Assembly (NCBI GenBank): GCA_023396115.1
Contig: JAEWXC010000043.1
Location: forward strand, 1-64,000
DNA: 64,000 nucleotides
Direction of reading: 5' to 3'
Source of the DNA: Actinomycetes bacterium
GTDB lineage: Bacteria > Actinomycetota > Actinomycetes > Propionibacteriales > Nocardioidaceae
The first letter of the stretch is position 1. The number at the start of each line of letters is the position of its first letter. A program made the position numbers and the translations under genes. Below, piece by piece: positions 33,963-41,232 of the stretch. Below the pieces are notes generated by a model. The model saw only the letters and a list, made by a program, of their open reading frames with translations, did no database searches and was not told where the DNA came from.

Positions 33963-36083
33963 GTGCTGGCCCAGAAGGAACGACCCGACCAGGTGAGCGT
34001 CGATGACGCCACCCCGGTCCGCCCCCTGCGCGTGGGGGCACGGCTCGGTGCCGGCACGCTGCTGCTCGGCCTGCTGGTGCTGCTCGGGGCACTCTCGCTG
34101 TGGCACCTCACCCAGGGCAGCTCCGGTCTCGGTGCCCGTGACCTGCTGCACTGGCTCACCGGCGACTCCGAGGCGCTCGGCGGGGTCACCACCGTCGACG
34201 TGCTCGTCGGCTCCCGGCTGCCGCGGTTGGCCGCCGCGGTCGTGGTCGGCTTCGCCCTCGGGGCCGCCGGGGCGCTGTTCCAGTCGGTGGCCCGCAACCC
34301 GCTGGCCTCACCCGACACCCTGGCCGTGACCGGCGGTGCCTACCTGGCCGTCACCGTCGTGGCCGTCCTGGGCTGGCAGCTGCCGGTGTGGGGCTCGGGG
34401 CTGGCGGCGTTCGTGGGCGGCACCGCCGCGGCGGCGCTGGTGCTCGCCCTGGCCGGTGCCGGCACCGCCCCGACCCGGCTGATCCTGGCCGGCGCGGCGA
34501 TGGCACTGGTCACCCAGGCTGCCACCTCGACCTTGCTGATCCTCTTCGCCGAGGAGACCACCAGTCTCTTCGCGTGGGGCAGCGGATCGCTCTCCCAGCT
34601 CGGGTTCTCCACGGTCGCCCGGGTGGCGCCGCTGGTGCTGCTCGCCACGCTCGTGGCCCTGCTCGGGTCCCGCCGGCTCGACCTGCTCAGCCTGGGCGAC
34701 GACACCGCCTCCAGCCTGGGCGTCCCGGTCCGCTCGACCCGCACCGTGATGGTCGTCGTCTCGGTGCTGCTCACCGCGGGTGCGGTGACCCTGGCCGGCC
34801 CGATCGGGTTCGTCGGACTGGCCGCCCCGGTGGTCGTACGCCTCCTCGGGCGTTGGCTGCCGGCCCTGCAACGGCACGTCCTGCTGGTCCCCGCGGCCGG
34901 CCTGACCGGCGCGCTGGTCGTGGTCGGTGCCGACGTCGCGGTCCGCGCCGTCCTCGGGGTCGAGGAGTCCCTGCGGATCCCGGTCGGCGTCACCACCACC
35001 GTCCTGGGCGGCATCGTCATGGTCGCCCTGGCCCGCTCGCGTGCGGGCGGGGGTGGCGCGGTGCGCCGGCCCCCGGTCTCGCGGACCGTGCCGTCCACCT
35101 CGCGCGTGGTGCTCCTGGTGGTCGTGCTCCTGCTCGCCCTGCTCGGGGTGGCGCTGGCCGGTCTGCTCGGGGGGCTGACCTGGCTGCGCACCGGGGACAT
35201 CGGGGTCTGGTTGGCCGGGGACGCGCCCCCGCTGGTCGCGTTCGCCCTCGACGAGCGCGCGCCCCGGGTCGCCGCGGCCCTGCTGGCCGGCATCGCGCTG
35301 GCCCTGTCGGGCACCGTCGTGCAGGCGACCTGCCGCAACCCGCTGGCCGAACCCGGCCTGCTCGGGATCACCGCCGGTGCCGGACTCGGCGCGGTCATCG
35401 TGGTCACCGGCAGCGCCTCGGAAGCTCCGTCGGGCTCGATGGTGCTCGTCGCCGGCGTGATCGGCGCGCTGGTCACCTTCGCGGTGGTCTACCTGCTGGC
35501 CTGGCGCGGGGGGCTGGACACCGAACGGCTGGTGCTGGTCGGGATCGGGGTCTGGTACACCGTCTCAGCGATGAGCACCTTCCTGCTGGTGCGCTCCAAC
35601 CCCTGGGACACCCCGCGGATCTACACCTGGCTCTCGGGCACCACCTACGGCCGCACGCTCGAGCAGGTCTGGCCGGTGGCCCTGGTGGTGCTGGTCTCGG
35701 TGCCGCTCGCGTTCGTGCTGCGCCGCGAGCTGGACCTGCTGGCCCTGGACGACGACACCCCCCGGGTGGTCGGGGTCGGCCTCGAGCGGGTCCGCCTGCT
35801 GGTGCTGTCGGTGGCCGCGCTGCTGGCCGCGACCAGCGTGGTCGCGGTCGGGGTGGTCGGCTTCGTCGGACTGCTCGCACCGCACGCGGCCCGGGCCCTG
35901 GTGGGCGGCTCGCACGCCCGGGTGCTGCCCGTGGCGCTGCTGCTCGGCGGGGTCCTGGTCACCCTGGCCGACCTGGTCGGACGCACCGTCATCGCCCCGG
36001 CGCAGATCCCGGTCGGGCTGCTGGTGGCCCTGGTGGGGGCGCCGTACTTCGTCTGGTTGCTCTCCCGCTCGCGGGCCGCCTGA
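33963..36083 (+). CDS. fused FecCD-type iron-siderophore permease (two halves in one protein)
   Basis: A 706-aa membrane protein holding two complete FecCD permease units in tandem, about residues 30-355 and 375-706. Each half carries a conserved stretch typical of the family (first: ALGAAGALFQSVARNPLASPD; second: ALSGTVVQATCRNPLAEPG) and each ends with a cytoplasmic coupling region with a Gly-rich FVGLAAP/FVGLLAP. Usually the halves are separate FepD and FepG proteins; fused forms such as FhuB exist. GTG start at 33963 follows GAGGAG. Works with the upstream ATPase and lipoprotein. Confidence 0.93.
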   Translation: MLAQKERPDQVSVDDATPVRPLRVGARLGAGTLLLGLLVLLGALSLWHLTQGSSGLGARDLLHWLTGDSEALGGVTTVDVLVGSRLPRLAAAVVVGFALGAAGALFQSVARNPLASPDTLAVTGGAYLAVTVVAVLGWQLPVWGSGLAAFVGGTAAAALVLALAGAGTAPTRLILAGAAMALVTQAATSTLLILFAEETTSLFAWGSGSLSQLGFSTVARVAPLVLLATLVALLGSRRLDLLSLGDDTASSLGVPVRSTRTVMVVVSVLLTAGAVTLAGPIGFVGLAAPVVVRLLGRWLPALQRHVLLVPAAGLTGALVVVGADVAVRAVLGVEESLRIPVGVTTTVLGGIVMVALARSRAGGGGAVRRPPVSRTVPSTSRVVLLVVVLLLALLGVALAGLLGGLTWLRTGDIGVWLAGDAPPLVAFALDERAPRVAAALLAGIALALSGTVVQATCRNPLAEPGLLGITAGAGLGAVIVVTGSASEAPSGSMVLVAGVIGALVTFAVVYLLAWRGGLDTERLVLVGIGVWYTVSAMSTFLLVRSNPWDTPRIYTWLSGTTYGRTLEQVWPVALVVLVSVPLAFVLRRELDLLALDDDTPRVVGVGLERVRLLVLSVAALLAATSVVAVGVVGFVGLLAPHAARALVGGSHARVLPVALLLGGVLVTLADLVGRTVIAPAQIPVGLLVALVGAPYFVWLLSRSRAA

Positions 36084-36186
36084 GCGAACTCCGGCCGGCC
36101 CGGGCGGTCACGGGAACCGGGTGCCCGGAACCGGCGCACCGAGGTGGCCCACCCGGGTCATGGCCGCAGGGGCGGTCGGAGCCCTA

Positions 36187-36217
36187 GTGTGAGCCGGGTC
36201 ACACATCGGGGTGTGAC
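36187..36217. promoter_or_regulatory. Crp/GlxR-type site before secreted lipase
   Basis: TGTGA-gccggg-TCACA at 36188-36203 is a perfect match to the Crp/GlxR consensus TGTGA-N6-TCACA. A third half site continues it (GTCACAC-atcggg-GTGTGAC, 36198-36217), so the same spacing is repeated. A -10-like TAGTGT (36185-36190) overlaps the left half, which suggests repression by a bound Crp-type protein unless another promoter is used. Confidence 0.75.
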
Positions 36218-36238
36218 CCGACCGAAGGAAAACTGCCC

Positions 36239-37258
36239 ATGCGCCTCCGTCTCCGCCGTTCCGTCCGGACCGTGGCCCTGGCCGCTGCCGCCGTGGTCTC
36301 CGTGCCGCTGCTCGCCGCACCCGCCCAGGCCGCCGGCCCCAGCTACGTCGCCCTCGGCGACAGCTACTCCTCCGGGGCCGGGACCAAGTCCTACATCGAC
36401 GACGGCACCAGCTGCCTGCGCTCCACCTACGCCTACCCGGCCAAGGTCGCCGCGGCGAAGGGGTACACGCTGAACTTCCGCGCCTGCTCGGGTGCGGTGA
36501 TCAACGACGTGACCAACACCCAGCTCTCCGCGCTCAGCAGCAGCACCGCGTACGTGACGATCAGCATCGGCGGCAACGACGCCGGCTTCGCCAGTGTGCT
36601 CACCGAGTGCGCGTTGCCGGGCTGGGCCAGCAACTGCAACGCCAAGATCAACACCGCGCAGAGCTACGTCGCCAACACGCTTCCGGCCCGGCTGAACACG
36701 CTCTACGCCTCGATCCGCTCGCGCGCACCGCAGGCCAAGGTCGTGGTCGTCGGCTACCCGCGGATCTTCAACGGCGAGGACTGCAACGTGCTCACCTTCT
36801 TCTCCCCGGCCGAGATGACCCGGCTCAACCAGACCGCCGACCAGCTCAACTCGCGCCTGGCCGCGGCCGCCAGCGCCCGGGGCTTCACCTTCGCCAACCC
36901 CACCACGCGGTTCACCGGCCACGCCTGGTGCGCCCCGGACGAGTGGATCAACGGCCTGCACACGCCGATCGAGAACGCCTACCACCCGAACAAGGCCGGT
37001 CAGGGCTCCGGCTACACGCCGCTGGTCAGCGGGGTGCTGACCGGGGCGTCGCTGGCCCGCACCACGACGGCCCGCGCGGTGAGCCCGCACTCGCTCTCGG
37101 ACCAGCTGGCCCGTCAGCAGCGCCGCTACGCCGACGCGGACCGGCACATCAAGCCGGTGACGGTGCGAATGCCCGACCTGCGGAGCAAGCGGGTGCGGGT
37201 CGCGGCCCGCAAGGCCGGGATCAACCTGGAGCGCTGGCTGGCACGCCGGGGCCTCTGA
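36239..37258 (+). CDS. secreted SGNH/GDSL-family lipase or esterase
   Basis: A 339-aa secreted hydrolase. Signal peptide ends at AQA-A near residue 31. Block I is ALGDSYSSGAG (catalytic serine), block III is SIGGNDAGF, and block V has the catalytic histidine in WINGLHTPIENAYHPNKAGQ. Six cysteines fit the three disulfides of Streptomyces lipases of this type (SCLRS, RACSG, TECAL, SNCNA, EDCNV, AWCAP). About 75 extra residues at the C-terminus (from ARTTTARAVS) are basic and not part of the core. ATG follows GAAGGA. Confidence 0.92.
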   Translation: MRLRLRRSVRTVALAAAAVVSVPLLAAPAQAAGPSYVALGDSYSSGAGTKSYIDDGTSCLRSTYAYPAKVAAAKGYTLNFRACSGAVINDVTNTQLSALSSSTAYVTISIGGNDAGFASVLTECALPGWASNCNAKINTAQSYVANTLPARLNTLYASIRSRAPQAKVVVVGYPRIFNGEDCNVLTFFSPAEMTRLNQTADQLNSRLAAAASARGFTFANPTTRFTGHAWCAPDEWINGLHTPIENAYHPNKAGQGSGYTPLVSGVLTGASLARTTTARAVSPHSLSDQLARQQRRYADADRHIKPVTVRMPDLRSKRVRVAARKAGINLERWLARRGL

Positions 37259-37273
37259 CGCAGGGTCGCGCCC

Positions 37274-37302
37274 GGGCACCTCGCCACCCCGGCGGGGTGC
37301 CC
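37274..37302. terminator. hairpin terminator after lipase
   Basis: A 12-pair stem with one mismatch (GGGCACCTCGCC against GGCGGGGTGCCC) around ACCCC, 16 bases after the lipase stop. It separates the lipase from the next, differently controlled operon. Confidence 0.65.
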
Positions 37303-37330
37303 GCGGCTCCCGCTGGACGCGCGCGGGGGT

Positions 37331-37344
37331 TGAAACACGTTCTA
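37331..37344. promoter_or_regulatory. KstR-type operator 1
   Basis: TGAAACACGTTCTA matches the KstR consensus TnnAACnnGTTnnA at every fixed place. It overlaps a -35-like TTGAAA (37330-37335), with a possible -10 near 37354-37359, about 50 bases before the SnoaL-like gene. KstR represses sterol degradation genes in mycobacteria and rhodococci; a regulator of that type is not coded here. Confidence 0.7.
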
Positions 37345-37396
37345 CTTCTGGTGGACAGTGTGCCCCACCACGCACACCCGGGAGGGGACCGAGAAG

Positions 37397-37900
37397 ATGG
37401 GTCAGCAGGACAGCACGCTCGAGGAGCGGATCGCCGCGATCGAGGCGGTCGCCGAGATCACCCGCCTGAAGTACCGCTACCTGCGGGCCTGTGACCGCAA
37501 GCAGCCCGAGGTGTTCCGCGACTGCTTCGTCGCCGAGGGTGCCGAGCTCGACTACGGCGAGAAGATCGGGACCTTCCGCGACGCCGACGGGATCGTCGCG
37601 GTCTTCTCCGCGATCGCGCTCAAGCAGGTCGAGGGGCACCACGTCGTGCTCGACATGCACCACGCGGTGCACCCCGACATCACCCTCACCGGTCCAGGGA
37701 CCGCCGAGGGGGAGTGGAGCCTGCGGTTCCGTCAGGTCAACACCGTGGCGATGACCGAGTCCCTGGGCGCGGTGGAGTACTCCGACAGCTACGAGATCGA
37801 GGACGGTGCGTGGCGGATCCGCCGCTGCGTGGTGCGGGAGCTCTGGACGATGACCCGCCCGCTGCCCGAGGGCACCACCTTCCGCGGGGACCTGGCATGA
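37397..37900 (+). CDS. SnoaL/NTF2-like protein (possible ring isomerase or dehydratase)
   Basis: A 167-aa NTF2-fold protein: helix pair EERIAAIEAVAEITRLKYRYLRACDRK, then the curved sheet that ends with ESLGAVEYSDSYEIEDGAWRIRRCVV. The DGAWRI line is common in SnoaL-like_4 proteins, which include steroid isomerases and hydratases, but also many of unknown job. ATG 37397 follows GGGACCGAGAAG; a GTG-type start 39 bases earlier is not preferred. Overlaps the next SDR gene by 4 bases (ATGA), so both are one operon under KstR-type operator 1. Confidence 0.78.
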   Translation: MGQQDSTLEERIAAIEAVAEITRLKYRYLRACDRKQPEVFRDCFVAEGAELDYGEKIGTFRDADGIVAVFSAIALKQVEGHHVVLDMHHAVHPDITLTGPGTAEGEWSLRFRQVNTVAMTESLGAVEYSDSYEIEDGAWRIRRCVVRELWTMTRPLPEGTTFRGDLA

Positions 37901-38727
37901 GCGCCCCGGGCGTCGCGCTGGTCACCGGCGGCAGCCGCGGTGTCGGCCAGGGGATCGCGGTCGGACTGGCCGAGGCCGGCTGGACCGTCCACCTCAGCGG
38001 CCGCAACGCCGACCGGATGGCTGCGACCGTCGAGCGGATCACCGCGGCCGGCGGGCAGGCGGTCGCCCACGCCTGCGACCACACCGACGCCGCGCAGATC
38101 CAGCGGCTGGTCGCCGACGTGGAAGACCAGTCCGGCGGCATCGACCTGCTGGCGAACAACGTCTGGGCCGGGCCGCGGATGAACCACTTCGCGCCGGAGA
38201 AGTTCTACGAGCGCCCGCTGGAGGACTGGGACTCGCTGGTCACCGTCGGGCTGCGCGCCCACTACGTGGCAGCCCACGCGGCGGTGCCCCGGATGGTGGC
38301 CCGCGGCTCGGGGCTGGTCGTCAACATCACCTCGGTGGGTGCCCGCGCCTACCTGCACTCCACGCTCTACGGGATGGGCAAGGCCGCGCTCGACAAGATG
38401 ACCCACGACATGGCCACCGAGCTCCGCGGCAGCGGCGTGACGTTCCTGAGCCTGTGGCCCGGGCTGGTCCGCACCGAGCTGCTGCTGGCCAGCGGGCTGC
38501 AGGAGATCGCCGGGGTCAGCATCAACGACACCGAGACCCCCGAGCTGCAGGGGCGGGTGCTCGCGGCGGTCGCGGCCGACCCCGAGATCGGGCGACGCTC
38601 CGGCACCGCGCTGCTCACCGCCGAGCTGGCCGTCGAGTACGGCGTCGCCGAGCCCGGTGGTGGGTCCCCGGTCTCGCCGCGCCAGATGTTCGGGGGCGGA
38701 CCGTTGCACGACCCGGTCGGCCCCTGA
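37897..38727 (+). CDS. short-chain dehydrogenase/reductase (DHRS1-like)
   Basis: A 276-aa SDR. Cofactor motif TGGSRGVGQG (residues 10-19), NN motif LLANNVWAG, catalytic serine in NITSVGA and catalytic YGMGK with YxxxK spacing. The LSGRN segment after strand 2 suggests NADP(H) preference. The C-terminal 50 residues are longer than in classic SDRs, as in the DHRS1 group. Translationally coupled to the SnoaL-like gene; likely a step of the same pathway, possibly a hydroxy/keto step on a steroid or related substrate. Repeat locus B follows its stop. Confidence 0.85.
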   Translation: MSAPGVALVTGGSRGVGQGIAVGLAEAGWTVHLSGRNADRMAATVERITAAGGQAVAHACDHTDAAQIQRLVADVEDQSGGIDLLANNVWAGPRMNHFAPEKFYERPLEDWDSLVTVGLRAHYVAAHAAVPRMVARGSGLVVNITSVGARAYLHSTLYGMGKAALDKMTHDMATELRGSGVTFLSLWPGLVRTELLLASGLQEIAGVSINDTETPELQGRVLAAVAADPEIGRRSGTALLTAELAVEYGVAEPGGGSPVSPRQMFGGGPLHDPVGP

Positions 38728-38744
38728 GGACTCCGGGTTCTGCG

Positions 38745-38855
38745 CCGACCGGGCACTTGCGCGACGCCGACCTCCCCCCCTTTCGCGACGCCGACCTCCC
38801 CCCTTCCGCGACGCCGACCGGGCACTTGTGCGACGCCGACCTCCCCCCTTCCGCG
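38745..38855 (+). repeat. 22-bp-period tandem repeat, locus B
   Basis: Between convergent SDR and TetR genes. Five units begin at 38745, 38767, 38791, 38814 and 38836 (spacing 22, 24, 23, 22). The first and fourth have the core CCGACCGGGCACTT; the second, third and fifth have CCGACCTCCCCCCTT (the second with one extra C and T). Linkers read gcgcgacg or ccgcgacg. Same strand as loci A and C. Confidence 0.88.
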
Positions 38856-38872
38856 ACGCCCGCCGCCGGGGG

Positions 38873-39475
38873 TCAGTGCCAGTGGGTCAGCCGGGCGAAG
38901 CAGTCCCGCGCCAGCTCGGTCGGGGTGACCCCCGACGGGGCGTCGGGTGCGCACCACGTCTCGAGGGCGAGCCGGACCGACTGGCTGCACGCGGACGCCA
39001 GCAGCCGGGAGGTCACCGGGTCGGCGTGGGTCGCGGCGGCCAGGACCGGCACGAGATCGCGCTCGGAGTCGTTGTTGACCGCGTCCCAGACCCGTCGCAG
39101 GTCCGCGTCGTCCAGAACGATCCGCAGCAGCCCCCGGGTCAGTCCGGGGTGGCGTTCCTCCCGGGCGCTGACCGGGTTCAGCACCCGTCCCAGGACCGCG
39201 TCCACGGTGGCTGCCAGGTCGTCGTCGGGCGAGAGGCCGGCCAGGTGGGCCTGCCACTCCTCGGCCCCGACCCGCAGCAGCGGCACCAGGGCGTCCTGCT
39301 TGCGCGGGAAGTAGCGGTAGAAGGTCCGCAGACTGACCCCCGCGGCCTCGGCGATCTGCTCGACGGTGGTCTCGGCCAGGCCGGAGCGGGCGAACAGCGA
39401 GGCGGCGGCCCCGGCGATCTCCAGCTCCGTGGCGGCACGGCGACGGGTGGTGAGCGCGGAGGGTCGTGTGGGCAC
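38873..39475 (-). CDS. TetR-family transcriptional regulator
   Basis: A 200-aa repressor-like protein. The helix-turn-helix is visible at residues about 30-55 (ETTVEQIAEAAGVSLRTFYRYF), followed by PRKQDALVPLL and a helical ligand domain. The GTG start at 39475 lies 6 bases after CAGGCT, close to the leaderless -10 pattern; the frame is open for another kilobase upstream but crosses the divergent SDR gene. It should bind the dyad at 39513-39527 and control itself and that SDR. Ligand unknown; possibly a CoA ester of the local pathway. Confidence 0.87.
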   Translation of the reverse strand: MPTRPSALTTRRRAATELEIAGAAASLFARSGLAETTVEQIAEAAGVSLRTFYRYFPRKQDALVPLLRVGAEEWQAHLAGLSPDDDLAATVDAVLGRVLNPVSAREERHPGLTRGLLRIVLDDADLRRVWDAVNNDSERDLVPVLAAATHADPVTSRLLASACSQSVRLALETWCAPDAPSGVTPTELARDCFARLTHWH

Positions 39476-39506
39476 GGGACCAGCCTGCCACTGGTGACTC
39501 GTCGCG

Positions 39507-39533
39507 CCAAGATGGCACGTTGTGCCACACTGG
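39507..39533. promoter_or_regulatory. palindromic operator between TetR and SDR genes
   Basis: TGGCAC-gtt-GTGCCA (39513-39527) is a perfect dyad. Symmetry continues outward with CCA and TGG at equal distance (39507-39509 and 39531-39533), giving 27 bases in all. It lies in the 90-base spacer of the divergent pair, a classic location for a TetR self-operator, and is unlike the KstR-type operators nearby. Confidence 0.72.
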
Positions 39534-39565
39534 GGATCCGTCGTCCCCGAACCTGGAGTCCTGCC

Positions 39566-40357
39566 ATGCCGCTGAACCGTTACGACAACCGCCGCGTCCT
39601 CGTCACCGGGGCCGGCTCCGGCATCGGCCAGGCCACCGTGCTCCGGATCCTCGACGAGGGCGGCAGCGTGGTCGGCGCCGACATCAGCCCCGAGGGCCTG
39701 GCCGACACCGTCGCCAAGGCCGGCGAGCAGTCCGGGCGGCTGACCACCCTGGTGATGGACGTCGGTCGCGAGGAGTCGGTGGTCGCCGGGGTCGCCGAGG
39801 CCGTCGCCACTCTGGGTGGGCTGGACGCGCTGGTCAACGCCGCCGGGATCCTGCGGTCGGCGCACACCGAGTCGCTGGCGCTGGCCGACTTCGAGACCGT
39901 GGTCCGGGTCAACCTCTTCGGCACCTTCTTGGTGATCCGCGAGTCGATCGGTGCCCTCAGCGAGGGTGACGGCCCGGCGGTGGTGAACTTCTCCTCCACC
40001 TCCGCCGACTTCGCCCACCCGTACATGGCCGCCTACGCCGCCTCCAAGGGCGGGATTCAGTCGATGACCCACGCGCTGGCCGCCGAGTACGCGGGCCGCG
40101 GGATCCGGTTCACCAGCGTCCAGCCCGGCTCGATCTCCTCGGGCATGACCGAGGGCACGGGCGAGTCCAAGCAGTCGGTGGGCCCCGGCCTCCCCGAGGA
40201 CACCGACTGGAACCTCTTCACCAAGCTGCTGCCGGCCCTCGGCCACGGCATGGCCGGCCCCGAGGTGGTCGCCAGCGTGGTGGCCATGCTGGCCAGCACC
40301 GACGCCGCGTTCGTCACCGGGACCGAGATCCGGATCGACGGCGGCACGCACTTCTGA
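39566..40357 (+). CDS. short-chain dehydrogenase/reductase
   Basis: A 263-aa classic SDR: TGAGSGIGQ cofactor motif, VGADIS after strand 2 (Asp suggests NAD+), LVNAAGIL, catalytic serine in FSSTSADFA, YAASKGG (YxxxK) and the end EIRIDGGTHF. Resembles 3-oxoacyl-ACP reductase and hydroxysteroid dehydrogenase types; substrate unknown. The ATG at 39566 is the family-length start with CTGGAG upstream. Divergent from TetR, with the palindrome in between. Confidence 0.88.
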   Translation: MPLNRYDNRRVLVTGAGSGIGQATVLRILDEGGSVVGADISPEGLADTVAKAGEQSGRLTTLVMDVGREESVVAGVAEAVATLGGLDALVNAAGILRSAHTESLALADFETVVRVNLFGTFLVIRESIGALSEGDGPAVVNFSSTSADFAHPYMAAYAASKGGIQSMTHALAAEYAGRGIRFTSVQPGSISSGMTEGTGESKQSVGPGLPEDTDWNLFTKLLPALGHGMAGPEVVASVVAMLASTDAAFVTGTEIRIDGGTHF

Positions 40358-40406
40358 CCCCCTCCGGGGTTGGTCGTGCGGGTCGGTGGGGCGGCATGCT
40401 GGACCC

Positions 40407-40805
40407 ATGCGTTTCACCGAGCACGAACTGACCGTCGCGCTGGCCGGCGCCGCCAAGTACCTGTTGGCGCTGCAGGACAAGGAGGTGCGCCGGGGTCGAC
40501 GCTCGGTCGACGAGGTGTGGGAGTCGATGGACCGCTACGCCCGGTTCACGGTGCTGGACGGTCTCTCCGACCAGGTGCTGCCGGCCCTGATCGCGCTGCC
40601 GGACGCCGAGTTCGAGCCCGGTGCGCCGCTCACCTGGACCGACGCCGAGATCAGGACCGCGGTCGAGGAACGCCTGGGCGACGTGATCGGGATGCTCAAG
40701 CGCTCGGCCACCATCCGGATCCGCACCGAGCTGGTGCGGGCCGCGCTCGATGCACTCCCGCCCCGTCAGGACCCGGACGCGCTGATCGTTCCCGACCACC
40801 TGTAG
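40407..40805 (+). CDS. conserved-looking protein of unknown function
   Basis: I do not recognise it. The 132-aa product is soluble, mostly helical, with FTEHELTVALAGAAKYLLALQDKEVRRG at the start and a middle loop DAEFEPGAPLTWTDAE. No cysteines, signal or membrane helix. ATG at 40407 gives a compact start; an in-frame start 21 bases earlier lacks a ribosome site. It stands alone between an SDR gene and a small membrane-protein gene. Confidence 0.6.
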   Translation: MRFTEHELTVALAGAAKYLLALQDKEVRRGRRSVDEVWESMDRYARFTVLDGLSDQVLPALIALPDAEFEPGAPLTWTDAEIRTAVEERLGDVIGMLKRSATIRIRTELVRAALDALPPRQDPDALIVPDHL

Positions 40806-40853
40806 CGGCCGCGTCCCTGTTCGTCCGGCTTCCGGGCGGCTATGTTCAGAACC

Positions 40854-41126
40854 ATGATCATCGACATTCTGGGTTTCCTCGTGTTCGGTCTGGTCGTCGG
40901 TGCCGTGGCGCGGCTGATCAAGCCCGGCAAGCAGCACCTGAACCTGGTCGGCACCCTCGTGCTCGGCTGCATCGGCTCGATCATCGGCGGCCTGATCGCC
41001 TCGGCCTTCGGCAAGGGCGACATCTTCGAGCTCAACTTCCTCGGCGCGGTGATCGCGATCGTCGCCGCCGTGCTCCTGGTGGGCACCGTCGAGGCGCTGA
41101 TGGGTCGCAACAAGACCGCCGCCTGA
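40854..41126 (+). CDS. GlsB/YeaQ/YmgE-family small membrane protein
   Basis: A 90-aa protein with three hydrophobic helices and the family run VVGAVARLIKPGKQHLNLVGTLVLGCIGSIIGGLIA (residues about 14-49 region). Members are called transglycosylase-associated but have no known enzyme activity; several are stress induced. ATG 40854 lies 7 bases after TATGTT (40841-40846), so it is probably leaderless. A good terminator follows. Confidence 0.88.
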   Translation: MIIDILGFLVFGLVVGAVARLIKPGKQHLNLVGTLVLGCIGSIIGGLIASAFGKGDIFELNFLGAVIAIVAAVLLVGTVEALMGRNKTAA

Positions 41127-41147
41127 CCCGGCCGCCCGGTTCCGCAC

Positions 41148-41183
41148 GGCCAGTCACCCCGCGTGCCGGGGTGGCTGGCCTTT
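41148..41183 (+). terminator. hairpin terminator after GlsB-like gene
   Basis: A 13-pair stem with one G-T pair (GGCCAGTCACCCC against GGGGTGGCTGGCC), loop of 7, followed by TTT. It ends 27 bases before KstR-type operator 2. Confidence 0.78.
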
Positions 41184-41209
41184 CGTGTTCCGACCCTGCC
41201 GCGCAAGAG

Positions 41210-41223
41210 TAGAACCCGTTACA
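41210..41223. promoter_or_regulatory. KstR-type operator 2
   Basis: TAGAACCCGTTACA matches TnnAACnnGTTnnA at every fixed place. Its right end overlaps the -10-like TACAGT (41220-41225), which lies 7 bases before the GTG start of the flavin oxidoreductase gene. A repressor bound here would cover the promoter. Confidence 0.75.
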
Positions 41224-41232
41224 GTTTCACGT

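Noticed and set aside
38745..38855. Repeat locus B as a CRISPR array
   Set aside because: Units follow each other without unique spacers of constant length, the period is only 22 bases and no cas gene is near.
38873..40480. Long minus-strand frame making TetR a 535-aa fusion
   Set aside because: The upstream part is antisense to the divergent SDR; GTG 39475 gives a normal 200-aa TetR protein beside its operator.
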